Shown: one piece after another, positions 1-8,295 of the stretch
Layout of the letters: every line of letters begins with the position of its first letter
Numbering within the stretch: the stretch's first letter is position 1
NCBI RefSeq assembly: GCF_009856415.1
Contig: NZ_WMEZ01000002.1
Coordinates: 310,001-374,000, forward strand
Source: Halobacillus litoralis
Lineage (GTDB): Bacteria > Bacillota > Bacilli > Bacillales > Halobacillaceae
Length of the DNA stretch: 64,000 bases
Reading direction: 5' to 3'
The notes under the pieces: generated by a model
What the model was told of the DNA's origin: nothing
What the model saw: only the letters and a program-made list of their open reading frames with translations
Databases searched by the model: none
Position numbers and translations under genes: made by a program

Positions 1-484
1 CGGTGGTTCCATTAGGAGAATCGCTTAAGATATATATGTCTTGTACACCAAACAATTGATTCATCTTGTCTACAGTAGTAACAACGATTTTGTTCGCTAT
101 TTCTTCTGTATCATCCGCATTACTTCCTCTTACGACAACATTTACAATCTGGGAATTCCTTGTATTCTGTACGACCACCTGTTTTTCTATGTCTTCATAA
201 CGGATACTAAATTCATTACTGACTGAATTTAGTACACTTGGGCTTTTAATAAAATCGATGGTAGAGGCAAGCAACATGTTAAGTTCTCTCGATTCCGCAT
301 ATTCCGTCGTTTGTTTATTCAAATCACCGACAACGATACTCTCCATTGATTCATACGTAGGCTTCATGACAAATATCGAAACAGCTCCGACCAAAATAAA
401 CACGAAAAAGGTGACGAGAAAGATTGTAAGGACTCTCTTCTTAAGAACAGAGAAAAAAGCTTTGATATCCATCTGATCTTGCAT
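1..484 (-). CDS. Wzz/YveK-type polysaccharide chain-length protein (N-terminal part)
   Basis: This gene runs off the left edge; about 161 N-terminal residues are visible. The start is ATG at 484, with GGAGG five bases upstream. A short cytoplasmic stretch (MQDQMDIKAFFSVLKKR) is followed by one membrane segment at about residues 19-40 and then an extracytoplasmic region. That is the layout of the Wzz/YveK family, which sets polymer length in exopolysaccharide export and, in Firmicutes, activates a partner BY-tyrosine kinase. It begins 32 bp after the epimerase gene on the same strand, so the two are probably one transcript. The CpsB-type phosphatase at 3057-3821, which in this pathway reverses the kinase, supports the call. 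The rest of the operon, including any kinase, lies outside the window. Confidence 0.85.
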   Translation of the reverse strand, partial: MQDQMDIKAFFSVLKKRVLTIFLVTFFVFILVGAVSIFVMKPTYESMESIVVGDLNKQTTEYAESRELNMLLASTIDFIKSPSVLNSVSNEFSIRYEDIEKQVVVQNTRNSQIVNVVVRGSNADDTEEIANKIVVTTVDKMNQLFGVQDIYILSDSPNGTT

Positions 485-516
485 GACAACCTCCACCTAT
501 TCATTAAAGTTTATAT

Positions 517-1443
517 CTAAAAAGTGTGCACTTGATGTCTTTCACAATATTTCACTGTTAATTGAATGCCGTCCGATAATGTATAAAACGGCTCCCAATG
601 GAGGCATCGTTTAGCCTCCTGGTTGGAAAGTAGACTATGACGGATATCACCCTGACGTTCGTCCTGAAAAGAAGGCATCATGGGTTCACTTAAGTTAAAG
701 TACAGTTCTTCAATGAGATCCAATATAGAAGTTTTAGTGCCTTGGCTGATATTAAACGTTTTTCGATCACCATAATGACAAGCAGCTACGTTCGCTTTGG
801 CTACATCTTTAACAAAAATAAAATCTCTCGTTTGCAACCCATCTCCGAAAACAGATAATGCCTCCCCTCTCAGGGCTTGATCGATAAACAAGGCCACCAC
901 CCCTGCTTCTCCTTTTGTATTTTGCCTCATTCCATAAACATTGGAATAGCGAAGAATGGTGTAGTTCAGACCGAATATGTTAGAAAACATTTGAATGTAG
1001 GTTTCTGCATTTCTTTTTGACAATCCATAAAAAGATAAAGGATTTACAGGATGATCCTCACCTATAGGTAAATATTCAGGTGCTCCATAGACGGCAGCTG
1101 ATGAAGCAAAAATAAACTTCTTCACGCCATATTTCACGCAGGCTTCTAAAAGGTTTACTGTTACTTTGATGTTTTCTTCCGCATCAAATCCGGGATTTTT
1201 CATTGAGTAAGATACTGAAACTTGAGCCGCTTGATGAATAACGATATCCGGCCTTTCCTTGGCAAACACTAAATCCAAGTTATCTTTAAGGTCCACATTA
1301 TAGTGATCGACACGGTCAGACATGTTCTCTACCTTTCCTGTTGATAGGTTGTCTAGAACGATTACATCGAAATTATCTAAAAGTAACTCATCTACGATGT
1401 GCGATCCAATAAAACCAGCCCCACCTGTCACTAATACTTTCAC
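517..1443 (-). CDS. NAD-dependent UDP-sugar 4-epimerase (GalE/WbpP-like)
   Basis: Predicted extended SDR that interconverts UDP-hexoses for exopolysaccharide synthesis. From the chosen GTG start (MKVLVTGGAGFIGSH) the protein is 308 residues. The Rossmann glycine motif TGGAGFIGSH is at the N-terminus, ASSAAVYG supplies the catalytic serine region and YGLSK the Tyr-x-x-x-Lys pair. The frame stays open to 1521, but that would add 26 residues unlike the family. GTG at 1443 is preceded by AGGTGG at good spacing. This is the first gene after a clear promoter (TTGAAT-16-TATAAT, 1520-1547) and is followed 32 bp later by the Wzz-like gene. Whether the substrate is glucose, N-acetylglucosamine or glucuronate cannot be read from the sequence. 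Confidence 0.88.
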   Translation of the reverse strand: MKVLVTGGAGFIGSHIVDELLLDNFDVIVLDNLSTGKVENMSDRVDHYNVDLKDNLDLVFAKERPDIVIHQAAQVSVSYSMKNPGFDAEENIKVTVNLLEACVKYGVKKFIFASSAAVYGAPEYLPIGEDHPVNPLSFYGLSKRNAETYIQMFSNIFGLNYTILRYSNVYGMRQNTKGEAGVVALFIDQALRGEALSVFGDGLQTRDFIFVKDVAKANVAACHYGDRKTFNISQGTKTSILDLIEELYFNLSEPMMPSFQDERQGDIRHSLLSNQEAKRCLHWEPFYTLSDGIQLTVKYCERHQVHTF

Positions 1444-1466
1444 TAATTCCACCTGCCCATCCGCGA

Positions 1467-1510
1467 TTTCTTTATAAAGAACAAACAGATTCACGTTCTT
1501 TATAAAGTAT
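1467..1510. promoter_or_regulatory. Two SinR-like operator palindromes in the epimerase leader
   Basis: TTTCTTT-AT-AAAGAAC lies at 1467-1482 and GTTCTTT-AT-AAAGTAT at 1495-1510. The half-site matches GTTCTYT, the known SinR consensus of Bacillus subtilis eps and tapA operators. Both sit just downstream of the predicted transcription start (about 1513, minus strand), a position suited to repression. Binding by SinR is inference. Confidence 0.6.
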
Positions 1511-1519
1511 ATTACGTTC

Positions 1520-1547
1520 ATTATAGAGTGCTAATCCTGAAATTCAA
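1520..1547 (-). promoter_or_regulatory. Sigma-A promoter of the EPS epimerase operon
   Basis: On the minus strand TTGAAT (1542-1547) is followed after 16 bp by a perfect TATAAT (1520-1525). The predicted start near 1513 gives a leader of about 70 nt before the GTG codon. Confidence 0.6.
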
Positions 1548-1630
1548 AACCTCAAATCCTCCTTTTTTGTTCTCGATAAGACACTTTTCGTGGAGAATAC
1601 TTCCAATACCTCTCTTTTTTTATCTTTTTC

Positions 1631-1672
1631 GTTCTTTCTAAAGAACAAAAGAGTGATCAGTTTCTAAAGAAC
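1631..1672. promoter_or_regulatory. Upstream SinR-like boxes
   Basis: GTTCTTT-CT-AAAGAAC (1631-1646) has two perfect inverted half-sites, and a further AAAGAAC lies at 1666-1672. They are about 100-150 bp upstream of the epimerase promoter. The 1666 half-site is in the loop of the neighbouring terminator hairpin. Confidence 0.5.
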
Positions 1673-1689
1673 CAAACTGACCACTCTTT
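1648..1689 (-). terminator. Terminator of the first beta-helix gene
   Basis: Arms 1648-1663 and 1674-1689 are a 16-bp inverted repeat with one mismatch around a 10-nt loop. On the minus strand it is followed by TTGTTCTTT. It lies downstream of the 1796-2776 gene. Confidence 0.6.
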
Positions 1690-1795
1690 AATCTAAGGTT
1701 TAAATATCTCAACCCTCTGCTCAAACGTCTTGGGCGAAGAACAGTAAAAAGTTATTACATATATTAATAACCCCTTTTATAATTCGAAAAAACTG

Positions 1796-2776
1796 CTAAG
1801 GTCCAGGGACGGATTGCGACGGATAGTAGGAGTTGTTATCCCCTTGATCGACAATATTTGCTTCATTCACATTAGAAATCAGACTGTTCCTCATGGACTG
1901 AGCAGAGAAATTAACGATCTTACTTTCCGTGGCATATGATTCCACGTCCCATATCATCCCTTGAAAGCGATTATCTGATCCAGATACACGCAAGACCTCT
2001 TCTGTGGCATCTGACAATTGAATTTGAAAGTCAGTAAATTGATTCCCAGACACCTCATTAGGAATAGATTTTGAACTCTCTATAACAATGCATTGGACAC
2101 AATCATCCAGCGTTAGATTGATAAAACGATTTCCATTAACAAAGTTATATTTTTCATTTGGAATTTCAGCTTTCATGAAAACTCCTGTTTGAAAACCTAC
2201 AATCTTCAACGATAAAAAATCGACAAAACTAATAAACTCATTCGATTGATCAGCTACAAGAGCTATAGCTGTTCCCGTGTTTTCCTCACTCGTATTTATA
2301 ATGTTCAACCCCTCAATGCGTGAAGTTTCCCACGACCAGAACTTTTGTCCACCATCAAAATAGAGGACTTCAGAAGAGAAGGTTTGATCAGACACCTCTA
2401 TGATTCCATTTGTGATTGAGGCATTTTTCATAATTTCAAATACCTTAAAGTCACCTTGAACCTCTATAGTCGTATTTTTTCCCAGTTCCAGCTCAATGCC
2501 TTGTTTTAATACGATTCCTTTATGAAGGATGAAACGTTGATTCCCTGTCAACTTAACTTTGCCTACTCCATGTTTTACACCATATTCAATTGCTTCTTGG
2601 ATAGCCGTTGAATCATCCTGATCGTCATTTCCTTTGGCACCAAAATCCTCAATATTCACTCCCTCTTTCAGTGAATCTTCCTCTAAGGATGGGTGTTGAT
2701 TTTCATATTTTTCGTAAACAAATAGAACGCCGAGGATAAGTACTGCTAATGAAAGCATAAAAACCTTGTAATTCAA
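1796..2776 (-). CDS. Membrane-anchored pectate-lyase-like beta-helix protein
   Basis: 326 residues. The start is TTG at 2776, eight bases after GAGGAG; an ATG just upstream is out of frame. One hydrophobic segment at residues 5-21 has no signal-peptidase site I can see, so the protein is probably anchored with its body outside. Residues from about 43 (IEDFGAKGNDDQDDSTAIQEA) are the typical opening of the pectate_lyase_3 right-handed beta-helix fold found in polysaccharide lyases, hydrolases and phage tailspikes. It is a paralogue of the 4497-5609 protein: GSDNRFQGMIWD matches GQDNRFTGMVWD, and SFVDFLSLKIVGF matches SFVNFSNIKVVGF. Its place beside EPS genes suggests it binds, trims or modifies the exopolysaccharide. 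No catalytic residues could be assigned. Confidence 0.75.
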   Translation of the reverse strand: MNYKVFMLSLAVLILGVLFVYEKYENQHPSLEEDSLKEGVNIEDFGAKGNDDQDDSTAIQEAIEYGVKHGVGKVKLTGNQRFILHKGIVLKQGIELELGKNTTIEVQGDFKVFEIMKNASITNGIIEVSDQTFSSEVLYFDGGQKFWSWETSRIEGLNIINTSEENTGTAIALVADQSNEFISFVDFLSLKIVGFQTGVFMKAEIPNEKYNFVNGNRFINLTLDDCVQCIVIESSKSIPNEVSGNQFTDFQIQLSDATEEVLRVSGSDNRFQGMIWDVESYATESKIVNFSAQSMRNSLISNVNEANIVDQGDNNSYYPSQSVPGP

Positions 2777-2928
2777 CGCATACGCTCCTCAAAAATATAT
2801 TTGGTAAGAAAGGCCCTAGCTTGAATGCTATAACTGATTAGAGAGAGAACTTGTATAAGGCAGAAATAACTCGCACCTAATATGCATCCACATGACATGG
2901 ACTATTGTTTAAGAACAAATAAAGACTG

Positions 2929-2967
2929 AAAAAACGCAAGCTTCTCTAATAAGAGCTTGCGTTTTTT
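2929..2967 (-). terminator. Terminator of the CpsB-like phosphatase gene
   Basis: Perfect 14-bp arms at 2929-2942 and 2954-2967, including A6/T6 ends, around an 11-nt loop. It lies about 90 bp after the stop codon. Confidence 0.85.
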
Positions 2968-3056
2968 CATGACATGAACGACAGGCTTTGAGTGTATAAT
3001 TTCTCTTAAACTGGACCATTGCTTCAGAAAATAGGTCATCTATGTCTTCCTTTTGC

Positions 3057-3821
3057 TTAAAAAATTCCCAGCCGTTTTTTTGTTCTAATGCGCTCAGGTG
3101 GATCCGTATAAACCATCTCTCCCTCAAGGACGACGTGAGCATTTTCCATGAATTGATACATGAGGTCCGTACCGAACTTCTTCTCAATTTTGCTGTAAGC
3201 TTCTTTCATGAAAAATCCACGTTTTTTGGAGTCATGGGCATTAGAGGCTACAAGGTGAGTCAGATTGAATTCAATCATTTGATAAGAAAATTTTTGGACT
3301 TCTTTCCCTAATTTTCCTGCTATACTTGCAGCGGTTACTTGAGTGATAGCACCATTTTTCACAAAGTTATAAAGTTCATTCGGTTGCTGTCGAATCATTT
3401 TATTGCGCTCTGGATGAACGAGAACAGGCTTGTAACCAAGCAATTGAATCTCATACATCATCTTTTTAGCATAATGAGGAATTTCATGATTTGGCAATTC
3501 GAGAAAAACATAACCACTGTTCTTATTGATAGAAAGCATTTCCTCCGATTCAAACGCTTCAAGTTCCCCATTGAGTCTTATCTCCTGCCCAGGGAGCACG
3601 GTCAATTCAATACCTTGTTGAAAGAGTTCATCATTCAACTGAGCGGTTTTTTGGATGACAAGCGACTTTGGATTCCTATACCGTGTATGAAGATGATGGG
3701 GAGTAGCAACGACCGTATCGATTCCTTGTTCAACAGCCAATCTGGCCATCTCGACACTTTCCTCCATCGTCTGTGCCCCATCATCTAATCCAGGTAAAAT
3801 ATGACAGTGCAAATCGATCAT
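3057..3821 (-). CDS. CpsB/YwqE-type PHP-domain tyrosine-protein phosphatase
   Basis: Metal-dependent phosphatase that removes phosphate from BY-tyrosine kinases controlling capsule and EPS synthesis. The family start MIDLHCHILPGLDDGAQ is intact, with the HxH metal motif. Later motifs include ATPHHLHTRY, VLPGQEIRLNG, ELPNHEIPHYA, LVHPERN and ASNAHDSKKRGF, all typical of the CpsB/CapC PHP fold. I chose ATG at 3821 (254 residues) because GAGGTGG is seven bases upstream; ATG at 3827 is too close to it. It is a single gene with its own terminator, between the two beta-helix paralogues and near the Wzz/YveK gene, which fits a role in phosphotyrosine control of polymer export. Confidence 0.9.
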   Translation of the reverse strand: MIDLHCHILPGLDDGAQTMEESVEMARLAVEQGIDTVVATPHHLHTRYRNPKSLVIQKTAQLNDELFQQGIELTVLPGQEIRLNGELEAFESEEMLSINKNSGYVFLELPNHEIPHYAKKMMYEIQLLGYKPVLVHPERNKMIRQQPNELYNFVKNGAITQVTAASIAGKLGKEVQKFSYQMIEFNLTHLVASNAHDSKKRGFFMKEAYSKIEKKFGTDLMYQFMENAHVVLEGEMVYTDPPERIRTKKRLGIF

Positions 3822-4090
3822 TTTCATTCCACCTCTTTAGTATTTTCAAACATAGATTAAACAGGTTGATATTTCCTAACACCTAAGATAATTAGCAAAT
3901 GATTTCATGCACTTGTTAAGTAGTTACTAACCACCAAACAGCATCGTTAAACAAAAAAACCAATAATTCCCATTACATTTAACCTCGCGATTGAGAATTG
4001 CCCTGAGTGCATTGAACTATACACAACACTGGTATTGGTATATCGTTGGTATTTACTCCTTCACCTGTATTTTTTCAGAGTTTCTTCGTT

Positions 4091-4262
4091 GTTCTTTATT
4101 AAGAATGGTATAAATTGATTATATAACCTTAGGAGACATATGGAAAACCTCAAATACTCCCATATTTCACTTTAAAGAACAGATTTAACAATAAATCTTT
4201 AAAATACTCGATATAACACTATAATAAGTAAATTTTTTCCTTGTTTATTCTTATGAAAGAAC
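4091..4262. promoter_or_regulatory. SinR-like boxes flanking the beta-helix 2 promoter
   Basis: GTTCTTT-AT-TAAGAAT (4091-4106), AAAGAAC (4174-4180) and ATTCTTA-TG-AAAGAAC (4246-4262). The last lies just downstream of the TATAAT at 4220-4225 and the second just upstream of its -35 region. This mirrors the arrangement at the epimerase promoter. Confidence 0.5.
4198..4225 (+). promoter_or_regulatory. Possible promoter of beta-helix gene 2
   Basis: TTTAAA (4198-4203), a 16-bp spacer and TATAAT (4220-4225). The -35 is weak. The assignment relies on the perfect -10 and the surrounding SinR-like boxes. Confidence 0.4.
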
Positions 4263-4496
4263 ATATTTCATTAAGACTCACTTTCAGCCAACATAGGAGG
4301 TTTTACACCTCACGACAAGAGTTTTAACATCGCTGTTCATGTAAGGTGAGACGTAAGAACCAATTGTATTTATTTTTCATATAATACAGTCTTAACTCTT
4401 GACGGATTTTTAAGGTAGGAATGAACATATCAAATTTTTGTTAAGAGAGCTTTTATAGTAAATAAGATGGAAAATTGAAAAGAAGAGGTGTACCAA

Positions 4497-5609
4497 TTGG
4501 TATTTTCCAATGAAGAACTTCAGAAAGAGATTAACAATTTGACAAGTGCCATAAACGGGATCGTTTCACTTTTATCCTCACAGTATGGGGAAAGTAACAC
4601 TGCGGTTTCCCCACCAGTCTATATTAGAGTATCTGACTTTTCAGGAGTAAGTGATGCTGATCGGTTACAGAAAGCGATTGACTATGCTGAGCAACATTCC
4701 ATTAAAACCGTATTTTCTGATGATCTTAGTTTTTATCTAGAGAGCACAATTACTATAAAAAAAGGGGTACGACTTTTGTCTGCTTACTCAACGGTTTACA
4801 TGTTGGGAGCAAATGTGGATGGCTTCATCATAGAACAAGATGCCTCTTTTTTAGGTGGAAAAGTCGCTATTGACGTATCTGGCTATACAAAAAAAGCCAT
4901 TTCTTTGAATGGATCACAAAAGTTCTACAACACGTGGAACAATACACAGATTGATGATATTACGATCCTGAACTGGATGGGGGATAACGGAGGCACTGGG
5001 ATTTACCTTTACTCAGGAGGAAACGAACACGAAATTTCGTTTGTAAACTTCAGCAACATTAAGGTCGTGGGCTTCGAAAAGGGAATTCATCTTCGCGCGA
5101 CAAAACCTAGTACCGGCAGGGCTTGGGTAAACGCAAATAACTTTGATAATGTCGCCATCGAAGATTGTGTTCACATGATTGTGCTTGAAGGAAGCGAAAC
5201 GGTCCCATTTGAAACAACAGGAAACATATTCTCAAATCTTCAAATCCAACCTTCCAATTCCACTAAAAAAATCATTACTGCTAGTGGTCAAGATAACAGA
5301 TTCACAGGGATGGTTTGGGACTTATTTGAGATCCCCCATTCGGGGCCTGTCGTAGATTTCACGACTAGATCGTCTTATAATTTCGTTGACTTATCCAGAA
5401 ATGTGCCACTGGATCGTGTTAGTGATAAAGGAAGAAAAAATCTTGTCATCAGTCATGATACAACTATAGTTGAAAAAAGAACGAGTGACCCCCAGAATCC
5501 TGTGGAAGGCCAAGTATGGTTAAGAACAGACCTTAACCCAACAACAGATGCTGTATATCGAATCATGACCAGCGCAGGAGTTATGTACCTCCCTTTAAAA
5601 TCAGTATAA
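4497..5609 (+). CDS. Beta-helix protein without signal peptide, tailspike-like
   Basis: About 370 residues from TTG at 4497, chosen because AAGAGGTG sits seven bases upstream; GTG at 4488 would lie inside that site. Residues 1-30 (LVFSNEELQKEINNL and on) look like a short amphipathic or coiled-coil oligomerisation segment. Residues of about 45-320 are a pectate-lyase-like right-handed beta-helix paralogous to 1796-2776. The C-terminal 40 residues contain SDPQNPVEGQVWLRTD, which resembles segments of phage tail and structural proteins. No signal peptide or membrane segment is visible, unlike its paralogue, so export is unexplained. It has its own terminator. Function unknown; polysaccharide binding or cleavage is the best guess. 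Confidence 0.7.
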   Translation: MVFSNEELQKEINNLTSAINGIVSLLSSQYGESNTAVSPPVYIRVSDFSGVSDADRLQKAIDYAEQHSIKTVFSDDLSFYLESTITIKKGVRLLSAYSTVYMLGANVDGFIIEQDASFLGGKVAIDVSGYTKKAISLNGSQKFYNTWNNTQIDDITILNWMGDNGGTGIYLYSGGNEHEISFVNFSNIKVVGFEKGIHLRATKPSTGRAWVNANNFDNVAIEDCVHMIVLEGSETVPFETTGNIFSNLQIQPSNSTKKIITASGQDNRFTGMVWDLFEIPHSGPVVDFTTRSSYNFVDLSRNVPLDRVSDKGRKNLVISHDTTIVEKRTSDPQNPVEGQVWLRTDLNPTTDAVYRIMTSAGVMYLPLKSV

Positions 5610-5702
5610 TAGTGAATTTCTAAAATTCACTAGAAACTCATATATAGTATAAATATCTATATATGACATTTAAAATTAAATTGTGTCGAATGATGAACAC
5701 CC

Positions 5703-5738
5703 AAGACTACAACTTATGACAATTGGTAGTCTTTTTTT
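5703..5738 (+). terminator. Terminator of beta-helix gene 2
   Basis: AAGACTAC (5703-5710) pairs with GTAGTCTT (5726-5733) and runs into a T7 tract. Confidence 0.8.
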
Positions 5739-5768
5739 CTTATTTTTCTGAATAATTAACAAATAATA

Positions 5769-5796
5769 TTGATTATTCTCTCTTTTTTGCTAAATT
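5769..5796 (+). promoter_or_regulatory. Possible promoter of the M6 protease
   Basis: TTGATT (5769-5774), 16 bp, TAAATT (5791-5796), about 45 bp before the TTG start. Both hexamers are imperfect. Confidence 0.4.
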
Positions 5797-5842
5797 AGAA
5801 AATGTAGGATAAAAAGGGTTTCTAAAGAAAGGGGTCATTTTA

Positions 5843-8236
5843 TTGAAGAAAACGTCAAAGATTGTAACATCCGCTTTAGCCTTAGCGCTCGCTGTAGGGC
5901 CAATGAGCGCCAGTGCTTTCGAAATGCCGACGACCGGTCATGAGAACGTACATAAAACTCATTCACATTCTCAAGGAGGCATGCCTTTCGACGGAGCGAT
6001 TGCGAATGACGAACGATTGATCGAGATGTTGAAGGAAAGTGGAAAAATCGCGAAAGACGCTTCACCTGCCGAAGCTGAGAAGGGCTTGAAGAAGTTCCTG
6101 GAATCTAAACAGGCTTCTGCTGAAAAAGCGAAAGGTCATTTCGCTGATGAAGAAGCAGACACTAAGGCAAAATTAAAAGAAGAGATGAGCAAGAACAGTT
6201 TGACGAAAGGGAAAGGAAATAAACTTGGACAAGCGAAGGCTGATGCTCCTGATAGCGTAGAGGAAGAGGCTTACGATGGTAAAATGCGAACAGACAAAGT
6301 TCTAGTTCTTCTCGTAGACTATCCTGATAAACCTCATAATTCCATGACTGCTGATGAAACAGATATGTATTATGATGGCGAAGGCGCTTATTCTCGTGAA
6401 CATTACCAGGACATGCTGTTCGGTGATGGCGGCTGGACTGGTCCAGACGGGGAAAACTATGTATCTATGAAACAATATTATGAACAACAATCTGGTGGAA
6501 GTTATTCTGTTGAAGGAGATGTTGCTGGCTGGTACACGGCTAGCAAACCTGCTGCTGAATATGGCGGTAACGACCCTCAACCAGATGGCAGTGATGTAGA
6601 TGCAAGGGGATTAGTAAAAGAAGCTCTTGCAGCCGCAGCCGCTGATCCATCTGTTGATATATCTGAATATGATCAATGGGATCGCTATGATCTGGATGGT
6701 GACGGAAACTATCTTGAAGCAGATGGACTTGTCGATCACTTGATGGTCATCCACTCTGGTGTGGGTGAAGAAGCTGGTGGAGGTTCCCTTGGTTCTGATG
6801 CGATTTGGTCTCACCGTTGGAGTTTATCGGAACCTACAGCACTTGAAGGTACAGAAGCAGAGGTTCCTTACTGGGGAGGTTCGATGGCTGCATTTGATTA
6901 CACTATCGAGCCTGAAGACGGTGCGGTTGGAGTCATGGCCCACGAATTTGGACATGACCTTGGTCTTCCGGACGAATATGATACTCAGTACACAGGTGCT
7001 GGTGAGCCGGTCAGCTACTGGTCCATCATGTCTAGCGGAAGCTGGGCTGGTGATATTCCTGGTACAATGCCAACAGGGTTCAGTCCTTATGCGAAAGAAA
7101 TGCTTCAAACTTCGGCAGTTGTAGACAACGAGGGGACACCAGGAAACTGGTTATCTGGTACAGAAATCAATTTAGATGACATTAATAAAACGGGCAAGGA
7201 GTTCCTTTTAGATGAAGCGAATACAAAAGGAACAAACAATGATGTCGTCAAGGTCAACTTGCCGCAAAAAGAAACAGTCATCAATGAACCTGCTAGTGGT
7301 GAATATGAGTACTTCTCTGGTAGTGCTGATGGCCTGAATACTAAACTATCAACCCCAGTAGACCTAACAAATGCTGAGAGTGCTGAATTCAACTTTAAGG
7401 CATGGTATGACATTGAAGTAGATTGGGATTATGCGTACGTTACAGTAAACGGGGACCCAATCGCGAGTGATATTACAACAGACACTAACCCGCATGGTTC
7501 TAACCTTGGTAATGGTATAACTGGAAGCTCGGATGGTTGGATTGATGCTTCATTCGACCTTTCTGCTTACGCAGGCCAAGAAGTTGAAGTGGCTATTGAA
7601 TACGTGACAGATGCGGCCGTATCTAACCCTGGTCTTTATGCAGACGATCTTTCCATCGTAGTTGATGGAGAAGAAGTTTTGTTTGATGATGTGGAAGGCG
7701 AACCTAAATTCGTCCTTGATGGTTTCACGAAGAATGATGGAATTAAACGCTCTGACCACTACTACCTACTAGAATGGCGCAGTCATAACGGTGTAGATGA
7801 AGGATTAGCAAACATCCGCCGTGGAGATAGTCTCATGACATTTGATGATGGACTTGTCGTTTGGTACGTGGATAACCAATACTCTGAAAACTGGACTGGC
7901 ATTCACCCTGGGGATGGTTTTGTCGGCGTTGTCGATGCAGACCAGCGTGTAAACAAATGGAGTGATGGAGCTGTAGCAGGCACACGTTACCAAGTGCACG
8001 ATGCCGCATTCAGCTTGGATAAGTCAGAGAAAATGTATTTAGACTACACAGATCTTCTTGGTGTAACCTTGAAAGATAATTATACGAAGCGTACCCCTCT
8101 TTTCGATGACAGTGCAGACTACTCGAACAAAGGTCTTGTTGATGCAGGTCGTAACGTACCTGAGTATGGACTGAAGTTCAGAGTCACTGGTCAAAGTGAA
8201 GATGGTACAGTTGGTAAAGTGACGATTTTCAAATAA
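5843..8236 (+). CDS. Secreted M6-family metalloprotease (immune inhibitor A-like)
   Basis: 797 residues; TTG start after AAAGGGG. A Sec signal peptide ends near residue 25 (SASA|FE). A lysine/glutamate-rich propeptide spans about 30-145, followed by the peptidase_M6 domain. The zinc motif HEFGHDLGLPDEYD (367-380) gives the two histidine ligands, catalytic Glu368 and the downstream Asp/Glu typical of M6. DLDGDGN (284-290) looks like a calcium site. Residues of about 480-640 form a jelly-roll/MAM-like region, followed by the C-terminal module of InhA-type enzymes. The length matches InhA proteins of bacilli. It is transcribed alone and ends at a bidirectional terminator. The acidic composition fits secretion by a halophile. 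Likely role: extracellular protein degradation; virulence cannot be inferred. Confidence 0.92.
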   Translation: MKKTSKIVTSALALALAVGPMSASAFEMPTTGHENVHKTHSHSQGGMPFDGAIANDERLIEMLKESGKIAKDASPAEAEKGLKKFLESKQASAEKAKGHFADEEADTKAKLKEEMSKNSLTKGKGNKLGQAKADAPDSVEEEAYDGKMRTDKVLVLLVDYPDKPHNSMTADETDMYYDGEGAYSREHYQDMLFGDGGWTGPDGENYVSMKQYYEQQSGGSYSVEGDVAGWYTASKPAAEYGGNDPQPDGSDVDARGLVKEALAAAAADPSVDISEYDQWDRYDLDGDGNYLEADGLVDHLMVIHSGVGEEAGGGSLGSDAIWSHRWSLSEPTALEGTEAEVPYWGGSMAAFDYTIEPEDGAVGVMAHEFGHDLGLPDEYDTQYTGAGEPVSYWSIMSSGSWAGDIPGTMPTGFSPYAKEMLQTSAVVDNEGTPGNWLSGTEINLDDINKTGKEFLLDEANTKGTNNDVVKVNLPQKETVINEPASGEYEYFSGSADGLNTKLSTPVDLTNAESAEFNFKAWYDIEVDWDYAYVTVNGDPIASDITTDTNPHGSNLGNGITGSSDGWIDASFDLSAYAGQEVEVAIEYVTDAAVSNPGLYADDLSIVVDGEEVLFDDVEGEPKFVLDGFTKNDGIKRSDHYYLLEWRSHNGVDEGLANIRRGDSLMTFDDGLVVWYVDNQYSENWTGIHPGDGFVGVVDADQRVNKWSDGAVAGTRYQVHDAAFSLDKSEKMYLDYTDLLGVTLKDNYTKRTPLFDDSADYSNKGLVDAGRNVPEYGLKFRVTGQSEDGTVGKVTIFK

Positions 8237-8252
8237 TAGGTTGAACTAAAAA

Positions 8253-8283
8253 AAGTCATTGAAGAGTAAATCTTCAATGACTT
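8253..8283. terminator. Bidirectional terminator between protease and kdgK
   Basis: Perfect 13-bp arms (8253-8265 and 8271-8283) around a 5-nt loop, with A-rich sequence on the left that gives a T run on the minus strand. It serves both convergent genes. Confidence 0.88.
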
Positions 8284-8295
8284 GTTTATTCTACA

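Larger units (their letters stand above)
3822..4496. other. Long divergent intergenic region with SinR-like boxes
   Basis: 675 bp without a convincing gene. It is AT-rich and separates the divergent phosphatase and second beta-helix genes. It holds three SinR-like sites (listed separately), a weaker TAAGAAC at 4354-4360 and a TATAAT at 4220-4225. An isolated TTGACG at 4399-4404 has no matching -10. The leader of the plus-strand gene would be about 260 nt if transcription starts near 4232. Confidence 0.7.

Noticed and set aside
2909-3187. Minus-strand ORF overlapping the end of the CpsB-like gene, with coding-like sequence after the stop
   Set aside because: It runs straight through the strong terminator at 2929-2967, has no ribosome site, and the CpsB-like protein already ends in a family-typical basic tail.
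5821-5835. TTTCTAAAGAAAGGGG before the M6 protease as another SinR-like box
   Set aside because: It differs at the final C of the half-site and is better explained as the ribosome-binding site.
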